A stretch of 5,152 nt of DNA, taken from Bacillota bacterium (GTDB taxonomy: Bacteria; Bacillota; Clostridia; Acetivibrionales; DSM-1351). Below are positions 4,326-5,152 of the stretch, one piece after another. The stretch spans positions 1 through 5,152 of the forward strand of contig JAEYWA010000039.1 of the NCBI GenBank assembly GCA_023431385.1, given 5' to 3'. The notes beneath the pieces are model-generated. The model saw only the letters and a list, made by a program, of their open reading frames with translations, was not told the origin of the DNA and searched no databases. The first letter of the stretch is position 1; each line of letters starts with the position of its first letter. Made by a program: the position numbers and the translations under genes.

Positions 4326-4362
4326 AATCGATAATTTTAAGCATAATATTAAATTATTGATT
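4326..4362 (+). repeat. Inverted repeat in the DUF1292 leader
   Basis: AATCGATAATTT (4326-4337) and AAATTATTGATT (4351-4362) pair over 12 bp with one G-T, around a 13-nt centre. It spans the predicted transcription start, so it could be an operator or a 5' hairpin. The sequence is AT-rich and part of the match may be chance. Confidence 0.4.
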
Positions 4363-4406
4363 ATAGTAAATATATAAATTTGATTTTATTGGGAGGAAAT
4401 AGATTT

Positions 4407-4700
4407 ATGAGCAATATGGATGAAGAAAGAGATGATATTGTAGTATTGGTGGGAGAAGATGGAGAAGAAGTGGAATTCGAACACATTGATACAATTGAAA
4501 TGAATGGGAATGAGTATGTTGTTCTGATCCCTTTTGAAGAACAGGAAAATGAAGAAGTTGAAGAAGTAGTTATCCTCAAAGTCGATCATAGTGATGACGG
4601 TGAAGACTCCTTTGTGACTGTTGATGACGAAGATGAGTTAAATAACGTTTTCGAAGAATTCAAGACAAGAATGGAAGAGGAATACGATTTCGAAGAATAG
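4407..4700 (+). CDS. DUF1292 domain-containing acidic protein
   Basis: The 97-residue product belongs to the DUF1292 family found beside ruvX in many Firmicutes; no biochemical function is established that I know of. The core reads IVVLVGEDGEEVEFEHID, then NEYVVLIPFEE and EEVVILKVDH, a set of alternating beta strands typical of the family. About 40 percent of residues are Asp or Glu, concentrated in the N-terminus, the middle loop and the C-terminal tail, so the protein is strongly acidic. There is no signal peptide or membrane segment, which implies a cytosolic location. ATG 4407 is chosen because GGGAGGA (4391-4397) precedes it; the in-frame TTG at 4380 lies upstream of that site and cannot use it. 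The gene has its own promoter at 4295-4323 and ends in a strong terminator, so it closes the mtaB-ireB-ruvX block. Confidence 0.88.
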   Translation: MSNMDEERDDIVVLVGEDGEEVEFEHIDTIEMNGNEYVVLIPFEEQENEEVEEVVILKVDHSDDGEDSFVTVDDEDELNNVFEEFKTRMEEEYDFEE

Positions 4701-4714
4701 TAATTAGCCTTGCA

Positions 4715-4753
4715 GCCTCCAAATTTGATGAAAGCATCGGTTTGGAGGTTTTT
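4715..4753 (+). terminator. Strong rho-independent terminator after the DUF1292 gene
   Basis: CCTCCAAA (4716-4723) pairs with TTTGGAGG (4741-4748); inside, GATG (4727-4730) pairs with CATC (4735-4738) around AAAG, linked by G-T pairs. Five T residues follow at 4749-4753. It isolates the block from the redox gene at 5058. Confidence 0.88.
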
Positions 4754-4964
4754 AATCATATATACTCAGCTTAGTATCAAATCATCATATATTAATATTA
4801 AATATATCAAATAAGATATAAACTAATAGCTTAATCAGCAGCTAACCTATAAATTATTTCAATTACGTATAAATCAATATATAATTCATTATTTTTTCTA
4901 GTTTTATAGAAGGTAATGCAAAATTATACCTTATCTATAATTAAGGATATTTTCACCAGTTTTA
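4754..4964. other. AT-rich intergenic stretch without a gene
   Basis: No plausible reading frame with a ribosome binding site is visible on either strand. The only notable structure is an inverted repeat, ATAGAAGGTA (4906-4915) with TACCTTATCTAT (4927-4938), which pairs over 10 bp with a 2-nt bulge. Its role is unknown. The promoter and operators of the next gene begin directly after this stretch. Confidence 0.6.
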
Positions 4965-4993
4965 TTGAATAATGTAATTATTTTTGTTATAAT
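4965..4993 (+). promoter_or_regulatory. Sigma-A promoter of the NuoE/HydC-like gene
   Basis: TTGAAT (4965-4970) and a perfect TATAAT (4988-4993) are separated by exactly 17 nt. Transcription would begin near 5000. The -10 lies inside the left half of the Rex-like dyad, so a bound repressor would block polymerase. Confidence 0.8.
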
Positions 4994-5022
4994 ATTAACG
5001 AATATTGTTAATATTATAACAA
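4984..5022 (+). promoter_or_regulatory. Double Rex-type operator (16-bp perfect dyad)
   Basis: TTGTTATAATATTAAC (4984-4999) and GTTAATATTATAACAA (5007-5022) are exact reverse complements with a 7-nt centre. Against the clostridial Rex consensus TTGTTAANNNNTTAACAA, 5005-5022 matches 13 of 14 defined positions and 4984-5001 matches 12 of 14. The two 18-bp sites are 21 bp apart, about two helical turns. Rex represses fermentation and NADH-oxidising genes and is released at high NADH/NAD+, which fits a NAD-linked redox subunit downstream. Binding by Rex is inferred from the match. Confidence 0.75.
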
Positions 5023-5057
5023 TTTACTTACACATTTTTTAAGGGGGGTCAAAATTA

Positions 5058-5152
5058 ATGAGTCAAAATGAGTGCTGCTGCGGATGTGCAGACGAAAACA
5101 GCAAAAAACTCGCCGAAATTATTGCGAAATATAAGGAAACCAGAGGTGCTCT
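5058..5152 (+). CDS. NuoE/HydC-like subunit of a NAD(H)-linked hydrogenase or oxidoreductase, N-terminal part
   Basis: The 31 complete codons before the right edge read MSQNECCCGCADENSKKLAE then IIAKYKETRGA. The K-x-x-x-I-I-x-K-Y-K-x-x-x-G-A-L pattern is the usual opening of the 24-kDa (NuoE-type, thioredoxin-like [2Fe-2S]) subunit of clostridial NADH-dependent or electron-bifurcating [FeFe]-hydrogenases, where it precedes the four cluster-binding cysteines, which lie beyond this window. Such subunits pass electrons between the flavin/NAD subunit and the rest of the complex in the cytosol. The N-terminal CCCGC cluster is extra and conspicuous. ATG 5058 has AAGGGGGG (5041-5048) 9 nt upstream. 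Its promoter overlaps two Rex-like sites, which supports a role in NADH re-oxidation. NuoE of a different NADH-dependent complex is the main alternative; the downstream genes would decide. Confidence 0.75.
   Translation, partial: MSQNECCCGCADENSKKLAEIIAKYKETRGA

Noticed and set aside
4361..4589. Minus-strand open frames opposite the DUF1292 gene.
   Set aside because: They arise from the acidic GAA/GAT-rich codons of the sense gene, giving Ser/Phe-rich low-complexity products.

Overview
The window is AT-rich DNA that looks like a low-GC, anaerobic Clostridia-type Firmicute, probably close to the cellulolytic clostridia. The evidence is strong AGGAGG-type ribosome binding sites, the ireB-ruvX-DUF1292 gene order, a clostridial HPr-like protein, and a NuoE/HydC-like redox subunit behind Rex-type operators. 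The genus assignment is inference.

Layout. At the left edge (1-95, minus strand) lies the start of an HPr-like gene with a well-formed promoter. A 659-base gap (96-754) follows. It holds a possible minus-strand coding relic (207-290), an extended -10 promoter (342-350), a ten-codon fragment matching the canonical N-terminus of the tRNA methylthiotransferase MtaB (395-424), a good intrinsic terminator (496-528), and an operator-like region with a dyad and a 20-bp tandem duplication. From 755 to 1546 runs a gene joining an AraC-type DNA-binding region to a VOC (glyoxalase-like) domain, with a consensus internal ribosome binding site exactly at the domain junction. A terminator and four perfect 10-bp repeats then precede mtaB (1782-3146), which is intact. 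After it come ireB (3349-3606), ruvX (3836-4255) and a DUF1292 gene (4407-4700) ending in a strong terminator. The right edge (5058-5152) is the start of a NuoE/HydC-like NAD-linked hydrogenase or oxidoreductase subunit.

How the parts relate. mtaB (tRNA ms2t6A37), ireB (target of a Ser/Thr kinase), ruvX (RNase H-like nuclease) and the DUF1292 gene form a housekeeping block, with promoters seen before mtaB, ireB and the DUF1292 gene. The AraC-VOC gene sits between hpr and mtaB beside an mtaB-like relic, so this stretch looks rearranged. The right-edge gene belongs to a separate redox unit.

The most notable signals are regulatory: (1) a 16-bp perfect dyad over the -10 of the NuoE-like gene that reads as two Rex boxes 21 bp apart; (2) an 11-nt sequence in the ruvX leader that is perfectly complementary to the ruvX Shine-Dalgarno, enclosing two hairpins, a riboswitch-like layout; (3) the internal translation start in the AraC-VOC gene; (4) the helically phased 10-bp repeats against the mtaB -35. 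No CRISPR array, tRNA, rRNA or intact mobile element is visible.
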